64,000 bases of DNA, taken from positions 243,858,562 to 243,922,561 of the forward strand of contig NC_089490.1 of NCBI RefSeq assembly GCF_036850765.1, in the 5' to 3' direction. Position 1 is the stretch's first letter. Every line of letters begins with the position of its first letter. Below, in pieces: positions 47,383-58,621 of the stretch. The notes beneath the pieces were generated by a model. That model had not been told where the DNA came from. It saw only the letters and a list, made by a program, of their open reading frames with translations, and made no database searches. Position numbers and translations under genes: made by a program. The DNA comes from Saccopteryx bilineata. Its lineage: Eukaryota; Chordata; Mammalia; Chiroptera; Emballonuridae.

Positions 47383-48070
47383 TTCTTTTTTCTTCTTTTA
47401 GTGGTTCCCTCTTTTTTTCTCTCTCTCTCTTTCTTTTCTCCCTCTATATTAGTTTCTTCCTTTCTCTTTACATCTCCTCTCATTCAAACCTCAATAACAA
47501 ACAAATTATCTTATCTGGGACTCAAACTTATGTTTGTGGCATTTTGGGGGGTTTTTACTTCATCTTTTTAACTCACTAGCAGTGCTCCCATCCCTGGCTC
47601 TCCATTTTATCTAGTTCTTGTTCCACTAAATACAATAGTAATATTTAATTTGTCCCCTCATTTTTCTGTTTTCCTCTTATTCCTCTCATCATAACTCTTA
47701 GACAACCAACACCTAAAAGCAAATCATTTTATTCTTGACCCAATTTTTTTCTTTATTTGCTTTTTGTGGGTCCATACGCTCTTTTTTTTCTTTTATTTAT
47801 TTATTTATTTTTGCCCCTTTATTACTTTTCCTCAATTCAGGCCCTCCATCACAGGCATTGTTTGTTATAATTCACAGTTCACCACAAGAATTTCTCAAGA
47901 AAGAGGGGAGAGGAGAGGAGAGGAAAAAAGGAGGGGGGGAATAATTTCCTTTTTAAAAAATTTTTATTTTATTTTATTTTTCTTTATTTCATTATTAATT
48001 TTTTTTAAAAAAAAACAACTCTTTTCGATTTTTTTATTTTTTTATTTTTTTAAACTTTTGATTCTTTATT
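47150..48070 (+). repeat. Pyrimidine/T-rich segment of the L1 5' UTR
   Basis: About 900 bp dominated by T and C on the plus strand, including a (TC)n run at 47349-47381 and several poly(T) runs. One strong purine island (47898-47940, GAGGAGAGGAGAGG-type) interrupts it. The purine island could form triplex or G-rich structures. Open frames here are Phe/Leu-rich artefacts. Confidence 0.8.
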
Positions 48071-48106
48071 AAATCTCATTAATACTATCAACAAAACCAC
48101 CCTCAG

Positions 48107-49126
48107 ATGCCATTAAGGAAGAGAAAATCGAATATCATGGATACAAAAGAAAGAGAGGTAACACAGCTAGATGAGGAAAAATCTATGGAGAAAAAATTTA
48201 ATATATAGGAAACCTTGGAGCTAAATGACAGAGAATTCAAGATAGAAATCCTAAAAATCCTCCGAGATATACAAGAAAACACAGAAAGGCAATTTAGGGA
48301 GCTCAGAAAACAACTCAATGAACACAAAGAATATATGTCCAAGGAAATTGAAACTATAAAAACAAATCAAACAGAGATGAAAAACTCAATTCACGAGCTG
48401 AAAAACGAAGTAACAAGCTTAGCTAATAGAACAGGTCAGATAGAAGAGAGGATTAGTGAAATAGAAGACAAGCAACTTGAGGCACAACAGAGAGAAGAAG
48501 AAAGAGACTCAAAAATTTAAAAAAATGAGATAGCCCTACAAGAATTATCTGACTCCATCAAAAAGAATAACATAAGAATAATAGGTATATCAGAGGGAGA
48601 AGAGAGAGAAAATGGAATGGAGAACATACTCAAACAAATAATAGATGAGAACTTCCCAAGCCTGTGGAAAGAACTAAAGCCTCAAGTTCAAGAAGCAAAC
48701 AGAACTCTGAGTTTTCTTAACCCCAACAAACCTACTCCAAGGCATATCATAATGAAATTGACACAAACCAACAGCAAAGAAAAAATTCTCAAGGCAGCCA
48801 GGGAAAAGAAGAATACAACATATAAAGGAAGGCCCATTAGATTATCATCAGATTTCTCAGCAGAAACTCTACAAGCTAGAAGAGAGTGGACCCCAATATT
48901 TAAAGTCCTGAAAGAGAGGAACTTTCAGCCACGAATACTATACCCATCAAAGCTATCCTTCAAATATGAAGGAGAAATAAAAACATTCACAGATACAGAA
49001 AAGATGAGGGAATTTATCATCAGAAAACCCCCACTCCAGGAATCACTAAAGGGGGTTCTCCAATCAGATACAAAGAACAAAAAAAAAACAGAGCCACAAA
49101 TAAAAGCTCCAAGAAGAACACAATAA
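48107..49126 (+). pseudogene. LINE-1 ORF1 with two in-frame stop codons
   Basis: ORF1p is the trimeric RNA-binding chaperone that coats L1 RNA. The ATG at 48107 starts MPLRKRKSNIMDTKE. The frame runs 339 codons to TAA at 49124, with TAG at codon 34 (48206) and TAA at codon 138 (48518). Codons about 45-137 form a long Glu/Lys/Gln-rich coiled coil with leucine heptads. Codons about 150-250 are the RRM (NNIRIIGISEG, RHIIMKLTQ). The C-terminal domain follows with SAETLQARREWTPIFKVLKE and NFQPRILYPSKLSF, close to human ORF1p. Length equals the family norm. No frameshift was found between the open segments. Both stops fall before the RNA-binding domains, so no functional product is expected. Confidence 0.95.
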
Positions 49127-49429
49127 AACCAAATTTAAACTGTGACAACAACAAAAAGAAAGAGGGGGAGAAGATGGAGATTAACAGTAGCAAAGGACGA
49201 TGGAGTGCAAAAGTACTCACAAAATAGTTTGCTAAAATGAACAGGGTAGGGACCCTTTTCATTACTCAAAGGTAACCACCATTGAAGAAACCACCACAGA
49301 AGCACATGAGATAAAAAAGATAGCAACAGAGGAAAGATGTATGAAATACAACCAAATAAAAACAAAAGATAGAAAAACGAAAGAGAAGGATCAAACAAGA
49401 CACAAAACTAACAGAAAGCAATCTATAAA
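49127..49429 (+). other. L1 inter-ORF spacer, 303 bp
   Basis: A purine-rich, A-heavy spacer with stop codons in all plus frames. Human L1 has about 63 bp here. ORF2 translation in L1 depends on unconventional re-initiation, so the long spacer may matter for this lineage. Confidence 0.7.
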
Positions 49430-52400
49430 ATGGCAATAGGGAACTCACAATTATCAATAATTACACTAAATGTAAACAGATTAAACTCACCAATAAAAAG
49501 GCACAGAGTAGCAGAATGGATTAAAAAAGAAAATCCAACTGTATGCTGCCTACAGGAAACTCATCTAAGTAACAAGGATAAAAACAAATTCAAAGTGAAA
49601 GGCTGGAAAACAATACTCCAAGCAAATAACATCCAAAAAAAAGCAGGCGTAGCAATACTCATATCGGATAATGCTGACTACAAGACAGGAAAAGTACTCA
49701 GAGACAAAAATGGCCATTTCATAATGGCTAAGGGGACACTGAATCAAGAAGACATAACAATTCTTAATATATATGCACCAAACCAAGGAGCACCAAAATA
49801 TATAAGACAGCTACTTATTGACCTTAAAACAAAAACTGACAAAAATACAATCATACTTGGAGACCTCAATACACCGCTGACGGCTCTAGATCGGTCATCC
49901 AAACAGAGAATCAACAAAGACATAGTGGCCTTAAACAAAACACTAGAGCACCTGGATATGATAGACATCTACAGGACATTTCATCCCAAAGTGACTGAGT
50001 ATACATTTTTCTCCAGTGTACATGGATCATTCTCAAGAATTGACCATATGTTGGGCCACAAAAACAACATCAGCAAATTCAGAAAAATTGAAGTTCTACC
50101 AAGCATATTTTCTGATCATAAAGCCTTGAAACTACAATTCAACTGCAAAAAAGAGGAAAAAAATCCCACAAAAATGTAGAAACTAAACAACATACTTTTA
50201 AAAAATGAATGGGTCAAAGAAGAAATAAGTGCAGAGATCAAAAGATATATACAGGCTAATGAAAATGACAATACGACATATCAGAATCTATGGGATGCAG
50301 CAAAAGCAGTGATAAGAGGGAAGTTCATATCACTTCAGGCATATATGAACAAACAACAGAGAGCCCAAGTGAACCACTTAACTTCCCACCTTAAGGAACT
50401 AGAAAAAGAAGAACAAAGACAACCCAAAACCAGCCGAAGAAAGGAGATAATAAAAATCAGAGCAGAAATAAATGAATTAGAGAACAGAAAAACTATAGAA
50501 AAAATTAATAGAACAAGGAGCTGGTTCTTTGAAATGATCAACAAAATTGACAAACCCTTGGCAAGACTTACCAAGGAAAAAAGAGAAAGAACTCATATAA
50601 ACAAAATCCAAAATGAAAGAGGAGAAATCACCACGGACACCATAGATATACAAAGAATTATTGTAGAATACTATGAAAAACTTTATGCTACTAAATTCAA
50701 CAACCTAGAAGAAATAGATAAATTCCTAGAACAACACAACCTTCCTAGACTGAGTCAAGAAGAAGCAGAAAGCCTAAACAGACCTATCAGTAGAGAAGAA
50801 ATAGAAAAAACCATTAAAAACCTCCCCAAAAATAAAAGTCCAGGCCCTGACGGCTATACCAGCGAATTTTATCAAACATTCAAAGAAGACTTGGTTCCTA
50901 TTCTACTCAAAGTCTTCCAAAAAATTGAAGAAGAAGCAATACTTCCAAACACATTTTATGAGGCCAACATAACCCTCATACCAAAACCAGGCAAGGATGG
51001 CACAAAAAAAGAAAACTACAGACCAATATCTCTAATGAATACAGATGCTAAAATACTAAACAAAATACTAGCAAATCGAATACAACAACATATTAAAAAA
51101 ATAATACATCATGATCAAGTGGGATTCATCCCAGAATCTCAAGGATGGTTCAACATACGTAAAGCGGTTAACGTAATACACCATATCAACAAAACAAAGA
51201 ACAAAAACCACATGATCTTATCAATAGACGCAGAAAAGGCTTTCGATAAAATACAACACAATTTTATGTTTAAGACTCTCAACAAAATGGGTATAGAAGG
51301 AAAATATCTCAACATGATAAAGGCCATATATGATAAACCATCAGCTAACATCATATTAAATGGCACTAAACTGAAGGCTTTCCCCCTTAAATCAGGAACA
51401 AGACAGGGTTGTCCACTCTCTCCACTCTTATTTAATGTGGTACTAGAGGTTCTAGCCAGAGCAATCAGACAAGACAAAGAAATAAAAGGCATCCATATCG
51501 GAAAAGAAGAAGTAAAGGTATCACTTTTTGCAGATGATATGATCCTATACGTCGAAAACCCCAAAGAATCCACAAAAAGAGTACTAGAAACAATAAGCCA
51601 ATACAGTAAGGTCGCAGGATACAAAATTAACATACAGAAGTCAATAGCCTTTCTATATGCCAACAATGAAACAACTGAGAAGGAACTCAAAAGAATAATC
51701 CCCTTCACGATTGCAACAAAAAAAATAAAATACTTAGGAATAAACATAACAAAGAATGTAAAGGACTTATATAATGAAAACTATAAACCATTGTTAAGGG
51801 AAATCGAAAAAGATATAATGAGATGGAAGAATAAACCTTGTTCTTGGCTAGGAAGAATAAATATAATCAAGATGGCTATATTACCCAAAGCAATATACAA
51901 ATTTAATGCAATTCCCATCAAACTTCCAATGACGTTTTTTAAAGAAATAGAGCAAAAAATCATCAGATTTATATGGAACTATAAAAAACCCCGAATAGCC
52001 AAAGCAATCCTAAAGAAAAAGAATGAAGCTGGGGGCATAACAATACCTGACTTCAAACTCTATTATAGGGCCACGGCAATCAAAACAGCATGGTATTGGC
52101 AGAAAAATAGACACTCAGACCAATGGAACAGAATAGAAAGTCCAGAAATAAAACCACATATATATAGTCAAATAATTTTTGATAAAGGGGCCAACAACAC
52201 ACAATGGAGAAAAGAAAGCCTCTTCAATAAATGGTGCTGGGAAAACTGGAAAGCCACATGCAAAAGAATGAAACTGGACTACAGTCTCTCCCCCTGTACA
52301 AAAATTAACTCAAAATGGATCAAAGATCTAAACATAAGACCTGGAACAATTAAGTACATAGAAGAAGACATAGGTACTCAACTCATGGACCTGGGTTTTA

Positions 52401-53257
52401 AAGAGCATTTTATGAATTTGACTCCACAGGCAAGAGAAGTGAAGGCAAAAATTGATGAATGGGACTACATCAGACTAAGAAGTTTTTGCTCAGCAAGAGA
52501 AACTGATAACAAAATAAACAGAAAGCCAACTAAATGGGAAATGATATTTTCAAACAACAGCTCAGATAAGGGCCTAATATCCAAAATATACAAAGAACTC
52601 ATAAAACTCAACAACAAACAAACAAACAATCCAATAAAAAAATGGGAAGAGGATATGAATAGACACTTCTCCCAGGAAGAAATACAAATGGCCAACAGAT
52701 ATATGAAAAGATGCTCATCTTCTTTAGCTATTAGAGAAATGCAAATCAAAACGGCAATGAGATAGCACCTCACACCTGTTCGATTAGCTGTTATTAACAA
52801 GACAGGTAATAGCAAATGTTGGAGAGGCTGTGGAGAAAAAGGAACCCTCATACACTGTTGGTGGGAATGTAAAGTAGTACAACCATTATGGAAGAAAGTA
52901 TGGTGGTTCCTCAAAAAACTGAAAATAGAACTACCTTATGACCCAGCAATCCCTCTACTGGGTATATATCCCAAAAACTCAGAAACATTGATATGTAAAG
53001 ACACATGCAGCCCCATGTTTATTGCAGCATTGTTCACAGTGGCCAGGACATGGAAACAACCAAAAAGCCCATCAATAGATGACTGGATAAAGAAGATGTG
53101 GCACATATACACTATGGAATACTACTCAGCCATAAGAAATGATGACATCGGAACATTTACAGCAAAATGGTGGGATCTTGATAACATAATACGAAGCAAA
53201 ATAAGTAAATCAGAAAAAACCAGGAACTGTATTATTCCATATGTAGGTGGGACATAA
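49430..53257 (+). pseudogene. LINE-1 ORF2 (endonuclease / reverse transcriptase) with two in-frame stop codons
   Basis: ORF2p nicks target DNA and reverse-transcribes L1 RNA. From ATG 49430 the frame spans 1275 codons to TAA at 53255, with TAG at codon 250 (50177) and TAG at codon 1112 (52763) and no frameshift. The endonuclease domain keeps N14, E43, D145, N147, D205 and H230 in motifs QETHL, LGDLNT, RIDH and SDHK. The reverse transcriptase has the [14 protein letters not shown] block, [14 protein letters not shown] and FADD at codons 700-703. The CCHC knuckle C-X3-C-X7-H-X4-C starts at codon 1130, downstream of the second stop. Numbering coincides with human ORF2p. The first stop lies where the family has Trp (before KLNN); the second where it has Tyr (before HLTPVR). 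Product would be truncated after the endonuclease. Confidence 0.97.
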
Positions 53258-53540
53258 TAGTGAAACTAAGAGACATTGATAAGAGTGTGGTGGTTACGGG
53301 GGGAGGGGGGAATGGGAGAGGGAAAGGGGGTGAGGAGGGGCACAAAGAAAACAAGATAGAAGGTGACAGAGGACAATCTGACTTTGGGTGGTGGGTATGC
53401 AACATAATTGAACGACAAGATAACCTGGACTTGTTATCTTTGAATATATGTATCCTGATTTATTGATGTCACCCCATTAAAATATAAAATTATTAGAAAA
53501 AAATTACACAAAATACAAACAAAAACAATAAAAGAAAAAA
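53258..53540 (+). other. L1 3' UTR and A-rich tail
   Basis: It begins with a G-rich run (GGGGGGAGGGGGGAATGGGA near 53299), as in other mammalian L1 3' UTRs. It ends with GATGTCACCCCATTAAAATA and an A-rich tail with T, C and G interruptions. The L1 fragment at 25105 is its homologue. Confidence 0.85.
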
Positions 53541-53562
53541 AAGGAATCAAATTCAATTTTCT

Positions 53563-53935
53563 ATATATATTTTTTATTTTTTTCCGAAGCTGGAAAGGGG
53601 AGGCAGTCAGACAGACTCCCGCATGCGCCCGACTGGGATCCACCCGGCACGCCCACCAGGGGGCGATGTTCTGCCCCTCTGGGGCATCGCTCTGTTGCAT
53701 CCAGAGCCACTACAGCGCCTGAGGCAGAGGCCATAGAGCCATCCCCAGTGCCTGGGCCATCTTTGCTCCAATGGAGCCTCAGCTGCGGGAGGGGAAGAGA
53801 GAGACAGAGAGGAAGGAGAGGGGGAGGAGTGAAGAAGCAGATGGGCGCTTCTCCTGTGTGCCCTGGCCGGGAATCTAACCCGGGACTCCCGCACGCCAGG
53901 CCAATGCTCTACCGCTGAGCCAACCGGCCAGGGCC
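53563..53935 (-). mobile_element. Long tRNA-derived bat SINE, inverted, next to the L1
   Basis: Reverse-complement reading starts at 53935 with GCCCTGGCCGGTTGGCTCAG and CGGTAGAGCATTGGCCTGG (A-box region). GGGTTAGATTCCCGG follows as a B-box with one mutated base. The body includes TTGGAGCAAAGATGGCCCAG and GGGCGCATGCGGGAGTCTGT and ends in an A-rich tail near 53570. Flanks CAAATTCAATTTTCT (53548-53562) and CAAGTTAAATTTTCT (53936-53950) match at 13 of 15 positions. Those flanks overlap the L1 right duplication, so the SINE went into the L1 junction. Confidence 0.92.
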
Positions 53936-54130
53936 AAGTTAAATTTTCTTAGCAGGACATTAAAGACTCCTAAAAAATCTGTTCCCAACCTACATTTCTG
54001 ACTTCATTTCTGATTTTCAAGTCTCTGAACACTGAATCTATACTCCGGATCATGCAACACTTCTCACCACCCCTCAAACATTTCATAACCATTCATAGTT
54101 CTACACCTTTGCACGTACTACTTCTGCGTT
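53936..54130 (+). mobile_element. L2 LINE, right part of the split copy
   Basis: CTGTTCCCAACCTACATTTC, TGACTTCATTTCTGATTTTC, ACTGAATCTATACTCCGGAT and CATGCAACACTTCTCACC continue the L2 interrupted at 45681. Confidence 0.55.
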
Positions 54131-55139
54131 AGCTTCCCTAAGTTGCTGCTGTAACAACCATCCCCACACAGCCACACAGGTGGTTTCAGCAACACAGGTT
54201 GATACCTTGATTATGCTACATGTTGTCTACAGCTCTACTCTAAGAGTTTTCTTTACTCTGAGAAGCACCTTTCTGAAAAATAATTTTTTTTTCCCATGTG
54301 GCACAGGAAAAGGAGTAATGTTGGAATGTTGTGATGAATCTATTAGGTTTTGCTCAGAAGTGAAACAAAACACTTCTCACATTTTCTTAGCTAAAGCAAG
54401 TCACGTGATCAAGCCGGACTTAACAGTAGCAGGGAAATTAACAGGGGGATGGAGCAAATAATTAGAAACAATGCTGTCACCTCCCATTTCCCTATTTTGA
54501 AATGCCACCATATGTCCCTCTTTGTCCTCATTCTTCAAAACCTTCAAAGCTATAGAATCATTTCCTTTTTGTGAAGTTTTTCTGTTGGCACCAGGAGTTA
54601 GGTCACTTCTCTGTGTTCTATAAGGATGCTGGCCTCACTTCTAAGAAAGAGTAACTGTTTACATCTCCCTTTGCCTTGTGAGCAAGGACTACAATTTCTT
54701 GACTTGTCTATCCCCAGTTCTAAGCATCCTGCTACTCAGAACATGTCCACAAGATGAATGAATGAGGCAGTCTGCTGCTTCGCCCTTCCTAACCAGGGAG
54801 GCTTTCCTGCCTATATGCAGTGGTAGGTAGCCAAGCCACCCCTCCTTCACACAGAATGGAGACTCTCAGACCAGTGAGGAAACCACACTGGCTTTTTTTC
54901 TCCATGCCCACCACGTACAGAGATCATTTTCTTATTTTGCTCTCAGGTCGTTGCTATGTACCAAGAACAAATGCCTTGAAAAGACACTGTTTACACATAT
55001 AGCCTTAGGCATTTATATATGCCCACATCATATTTGTCAAAACTTTGCCTCAGATCAGGTTATCTGTTGAAGAGACAATACCAGCAAAATCATCTTAAGC
55101 TTCATCTTTTTAAGAAGACACTAAACCAAATTGCTGAGG
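54131..55139. other. Non-coding stretch
   Basis: AAGTTGCTGCTGTAACAACC near 54140 recalls the start of a common ancient repeat, but the match is too worn to classify. No gene found. Confidence 0.3.
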
Positions 55140-55515
55140 TGTTCCGTTTAACCTTCTAAGTGTTGCAAATTCATCCCTGCCTCTCCTTCCCTGCGCTAGA
55201 ACGCACACCCCACGTGGTTTCATTCTGCCCAAATGATGCCCACCACGCTCAGCCTCCCTCCGATCCAGAGCTTCTCATTGGGCGTCACCTTCCTTCTTGA
55301 ACCCTCTTCAGCGCCCTTCCTTCACCGTCCTTCAACAGACTTAAACCCTGTTCTGATGTAAGTTCTTATCACTGTGTTTTATCATACTGCACTGCAATTA
55401 TTTGTTTTTGTATCTGTTTCCTCTGAATGGAACAAGGGCCTTTTGAGAGCAGGTCCTGGTATGTGCAGTGCCTCTACTCAAAGCACGTACTTATGACGCT
55501 CAATGTTTGCTACAT
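55140..55515 (+). mobile_element. L2 LINE 3' end
   Basis: TCACTGTGTTTTATCATACT, GCAATTATTTGTTTTTGTAT, CTGTTTCCTCTGAATGGAAC, TTTTGAGAGCAGGTCCTGGT and ACGCTCAATGTTTGCTACAT match the L2 3' end in order. Confidence 0.8.
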
Positions 55516-58500
55516 TGAGTCCTTGTGGAACTGAAGGAAGAAATACGGCATGCATTTTGTGGTAACTTGAAACAATTGAAAATGCTTTTTGATCCAGCGT
55601 TTTAATGCAAGCTAATATTTTCACAGCTTATGGAGAATGTGGTGTTTCTAGTAATAACCAATGTTTTGAGTTAATTAATGTAAATTTTAACTTTTATACA
55701 TCAGCACCATGCAAAACACTGTAAAAGAACCAATTCTCCTGATAACTTCCTAGTTTACTAAGAAAAATAAAGTCTTTAAAAGAAATAGTCTTCCTAGGAT
55801 ATCATAGAGTTAAAAAAAATTTTAGAAAATACCGTAGTTTCTTTATTATCTTTGCCACAGAAAACAAAAATGAAAGTTTCACTAAGACATAAAAAATGAA
55901 AGGAATAAATAGAATTCAAGTGACGCATGCCTCTTCTGGTCAAAAAGAAGCTAAATGCAAATTACATCCATTTAAATCGTTCAAGAAGGACATTTTTAGT
56001 TTTGATATCTGTACCATATGTTATGTAAGAGATTGTGAGTGTAGGAAAGAGAGAAGAGGACGAAAGAGGTTGTAATTAAAGTGAATCTTCCCAGAACCCT
56101 GGACTGCACCAGGAACGTGGCCAGGACAAGCAAGGCTACTAATTCTGCCAGGGTCATGTTTGGAGGTTAGTTTATCATAGCCCTCACTTGAACAACATAA
56201 TTTGAACATCGAAGGGCTCCCAACTCAGGGCTCCCCATGTGCTTCCCATTAAGGTCAGGAGGAGAAATGCTGTGTGGCTTTTGCAAAGGAATGGAAGGGG
56301 AAGGTTCAGGTCTCCGCCCAGCCTGGCAGAATGGCTGTGTGCCAGCTCAGGGCCTCAGGGAGGCCCAGGTGTTTCTAGAGTACAGAGACCCCCATAGTCA
56401 TACAGTCACCTCTCAGCCATTATGACAGGTTCCTTGGTCACTCATTTTCTGTGTTGTAAAACATCTAGCTCAGCTCAGAAGGGCTACCTACCTTATTTTT
56501 GAATAGTATTATAATTTTTCAAGGATAAATTAGTAGCAAAATATAATTAGTGAGTTTCCTTGCTGAGCTCTTATGGATTTGGAAGCCACCAGAAACGGCC
56601 AGTCACATCTTCACTTACACTTGTTCTCTGCCAAAAGAACGTGACTGGTCACTGCCTACGTCAGTCTCCTTTCCTACTTGCCATCGGCAACCAGTATAGC
56701 ATGGAGACTAAGCCGAGTGCAGCATCGCTGTTAACTGCTTATCTAATATCCACATCCATCCTTTTCCTCACTCAATACTTGTCCAACCAACGCTCGTTTT
56801 CATGGCCAGTGAAACAAAAGTGGATGGTTTGCCTGAGAATGCTGATACAGCCTTTAATTTTCTGTTAAAAAGAAACAGAGACACCACACTTTTCCTGCTT
56901 TCAAAGCAGATGTGAATTACAGCAAACATTTTAGACTATGAGGGTGTGAGGATAGCAGAGCAGAAAGATAGAATGCTTGGGGTCCTCAGGACTTACAAAC
57001 AACAGCAGCAGCCACCTCACTCTGTATTTTTGTCATGTGTGAAAAATAATCTCCAATTTGTTGAAGCCACTATTGTTTGGATTTTCTGTTACTTGCAGCC
57101 AAACGCATTCCTAACAGATACACCGCAGCTATTAATAGAAGCTCATGGGGATGGTCAGAGAAAAGCCAGGCTCAGGCTACCAGCTGTAGAGCAACTGTGG
57201 TCTAGAAGAGGTAGAAACTAGTCAGGTTTCCCTTCCCTTTCCCAAATGTCCCTTCATATCCTCTCTCATGCTCACCTTCTCATGCAGTTCTGGAGCAGTC
57301 TTAGAAGATGGAATTAAACTTCCTGTTTTATAACATCAGTCCTGATACATGACATACCAACATCAGAACTTCATTCCTCTGAAACATGAGGTTTCTTCCA
57401 ACACTAAGAATCATTAGCATTTATCCTGCTCATGTTAGATTTCCAGCAAAATTTATGACACAGGAGACCTGGACAGTTGAAAATAAAAGAAGGTTCACAC
57501 TTATTCATAACCTTTTAATAAAAAAAGATGCAACTCGATCATACCAAATTTTACATGATCTGGTCTCCACTCGGAAAATCCTACCTTAAACTTTCAGCTG
57601 TAGATACAGTACTGACCTTCTATCACTCAGCTATAAGACTCGGGTATTGACATTCATATGGATGCCATAATAACCTTCGACAAATTGTGTTTTCATATGT
57701 TATCCACTGCAGTCACGTTTGAATACTAACATGTAGGTTTTGAAAGGCATAAATTATGATTTATTTTTTTTAAATAACAGCTCTCCAAACTGGTAACATC
57801 TGGTTGAGGGACTGAGTTATTATGTTTGTGCTTGGAGTGCAGCCAGACCCGAGCCCATGCAAACATACAATTTACACTGGAGCTATCGCATTGAAGCCAT
57901 TTTCTCTCCTGGCTCTAGTTTTAGGTTTGGTACATTGTTTTATCTCATTCTGCTCTAAAACGCTCTGATAGAATTCAAAAGAATGGATGCAAAAAGCAGT
58001 GTGCTTATCTTGCTTTGACTCTCCCATTTGGAGATGTGCCCACCAAAGAATTTAGAACTGAAACAAGTTTATCACTGAAGCAATCTTACTAACAACAGTA
58101 GTCACCATTGACTGAGACATGGACCACGTGCCAAGAGTTGTGCTAAACTCTGTACACACATCTCCTCCTCCAGCCATTGCAAATCTGTGGGTCAGTACAG
58201 GTCTCCTGATGGGAAGTTGTCGTGCATCTAGTTGGTGAGTAGTACAGGCTGCTGATGGGCTCAACTCAGACTGCAGTCACAACAAAGGTGGACCTAATGC
58301 TCTCCTACTGCCTGGCCTCACCCTCTACACATACACTGCTATCTCATGCAGTCAAGGCAGAGATGGGGGTGGGGTGGGGAAGAAGACATCACAGTATAGT
58401 CAGCATAAAGAAAGGAAAATCAGGAGCATGGAGTAGGGATTCTCACCTAGATGCCAACGGGAGCAAAAATCCTGCTGAGAAATGTTTATGCCTAGACATC

Positions 58501-58519
58501 CCTGTTACTCATGTCATTG
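55516..58519. other. Non-coding stretch with one worn repeat end
   Basis: Around 57060-57125, TTGAAGCCACTATTGTTTGG, then TTTTCTGTTACTTGCAGCCA and TCCTAACAGATACACC resemble the 3' end of an old mammalian repeat of uncertain family. Apart from a small inverted MIR-like piece at 58095-58160, nothing else is recognised. Open frames of up to 102 codons lack domains. Confidence 0.3.
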
Positions 58520-58593
58520 AGAGTTGACAGTGAAGCTGGGGGTGAAAATCATTCCAGGCCAAAGAGACAAGAAGATGTTGAATATCAAAAGGG

Positions 58594-58621
58594 CAATAAA
58601 GTGCCACGTGGCACTTTATTG
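58594..58621. repeat. 28-bp perfect palindrome centred on an E-box
   Basis: The arm CAATAAAGTGCCAC is followed directly by its exact reverse complement. The centre is CACGTG, a canonical E-box inside GCCACGTGGC. Each arm carries AATAAA, so a polyadenylation hexamer appears on both strands. A smaller hairpin GGCCTG-AAAA-CAGGCC follows at 58624-58639. It sits at the left edge of the ancient repeat at 58620. Confidence 0.95.

Larger units (their letters stand above)
45682..48106 (+). promoter_or_regulatory. L1 5' UTR / internal promoter region (2.4 kb)
   Basis: The element opens with a perfect CRE (TGACGTCA at 45686-45693). Two YY1-like motifs occur: AAATGGCC near 45982 and GCGGCCATTTT at 46100-46110. 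A tandem monomer block (46119-46735) and a pyrimidine-rich stretch (47150-48070) follow. The length is well over twice the human L1 5' UTR (about 0.9 kb). Promoter function is expected for the family; individual sites are inferred from motifs. Confidence 0.75.
45682..53540 (+). mobile_element. Full-length LINE-1, inactivated by point mutations
   Basis: A 7.86-kb L1 in plus orientation with all parts present. These are a 5' region (45682-48106), ORF1 (48107-49126), a 303-bp inter-ORF spacer, ORF2 (49430-53257) and a 3' UTR ending in an A-rich tail. Target duplications flank it. ORF1 and ORF2 each contain two in-frame stop codons, but I see no frameshift in either, and the lengths equal those of human L1 proteins (about 338 and 1275 residues). 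The low damage and 13/15 duplication suggest insertion within the bat lineage rather than in the mammalian ancestor. As read, it cannot make functional ORF1p or ORF2p. Confidence 0.97.

Noticed and set aside
47735..48072. Phe/Leu-rich frames resembling membrane proteins
   Set aside because: They arise from T-rich L1 5' UTR sequence; no start context, signal or conserved motif.
51139..51747. 202-codon minus-strand open frame
   Set aside because: It is antisense to the L1 reverse-transcriptase domain and has no independent motif; the same holds for the other minus-strand frames across 48100-52900.
53260..53466. Gly-rich plus-strand frame after ORF2
   Set aside because: It translates the G-rich L1 3' UTR and has no family counterpart.
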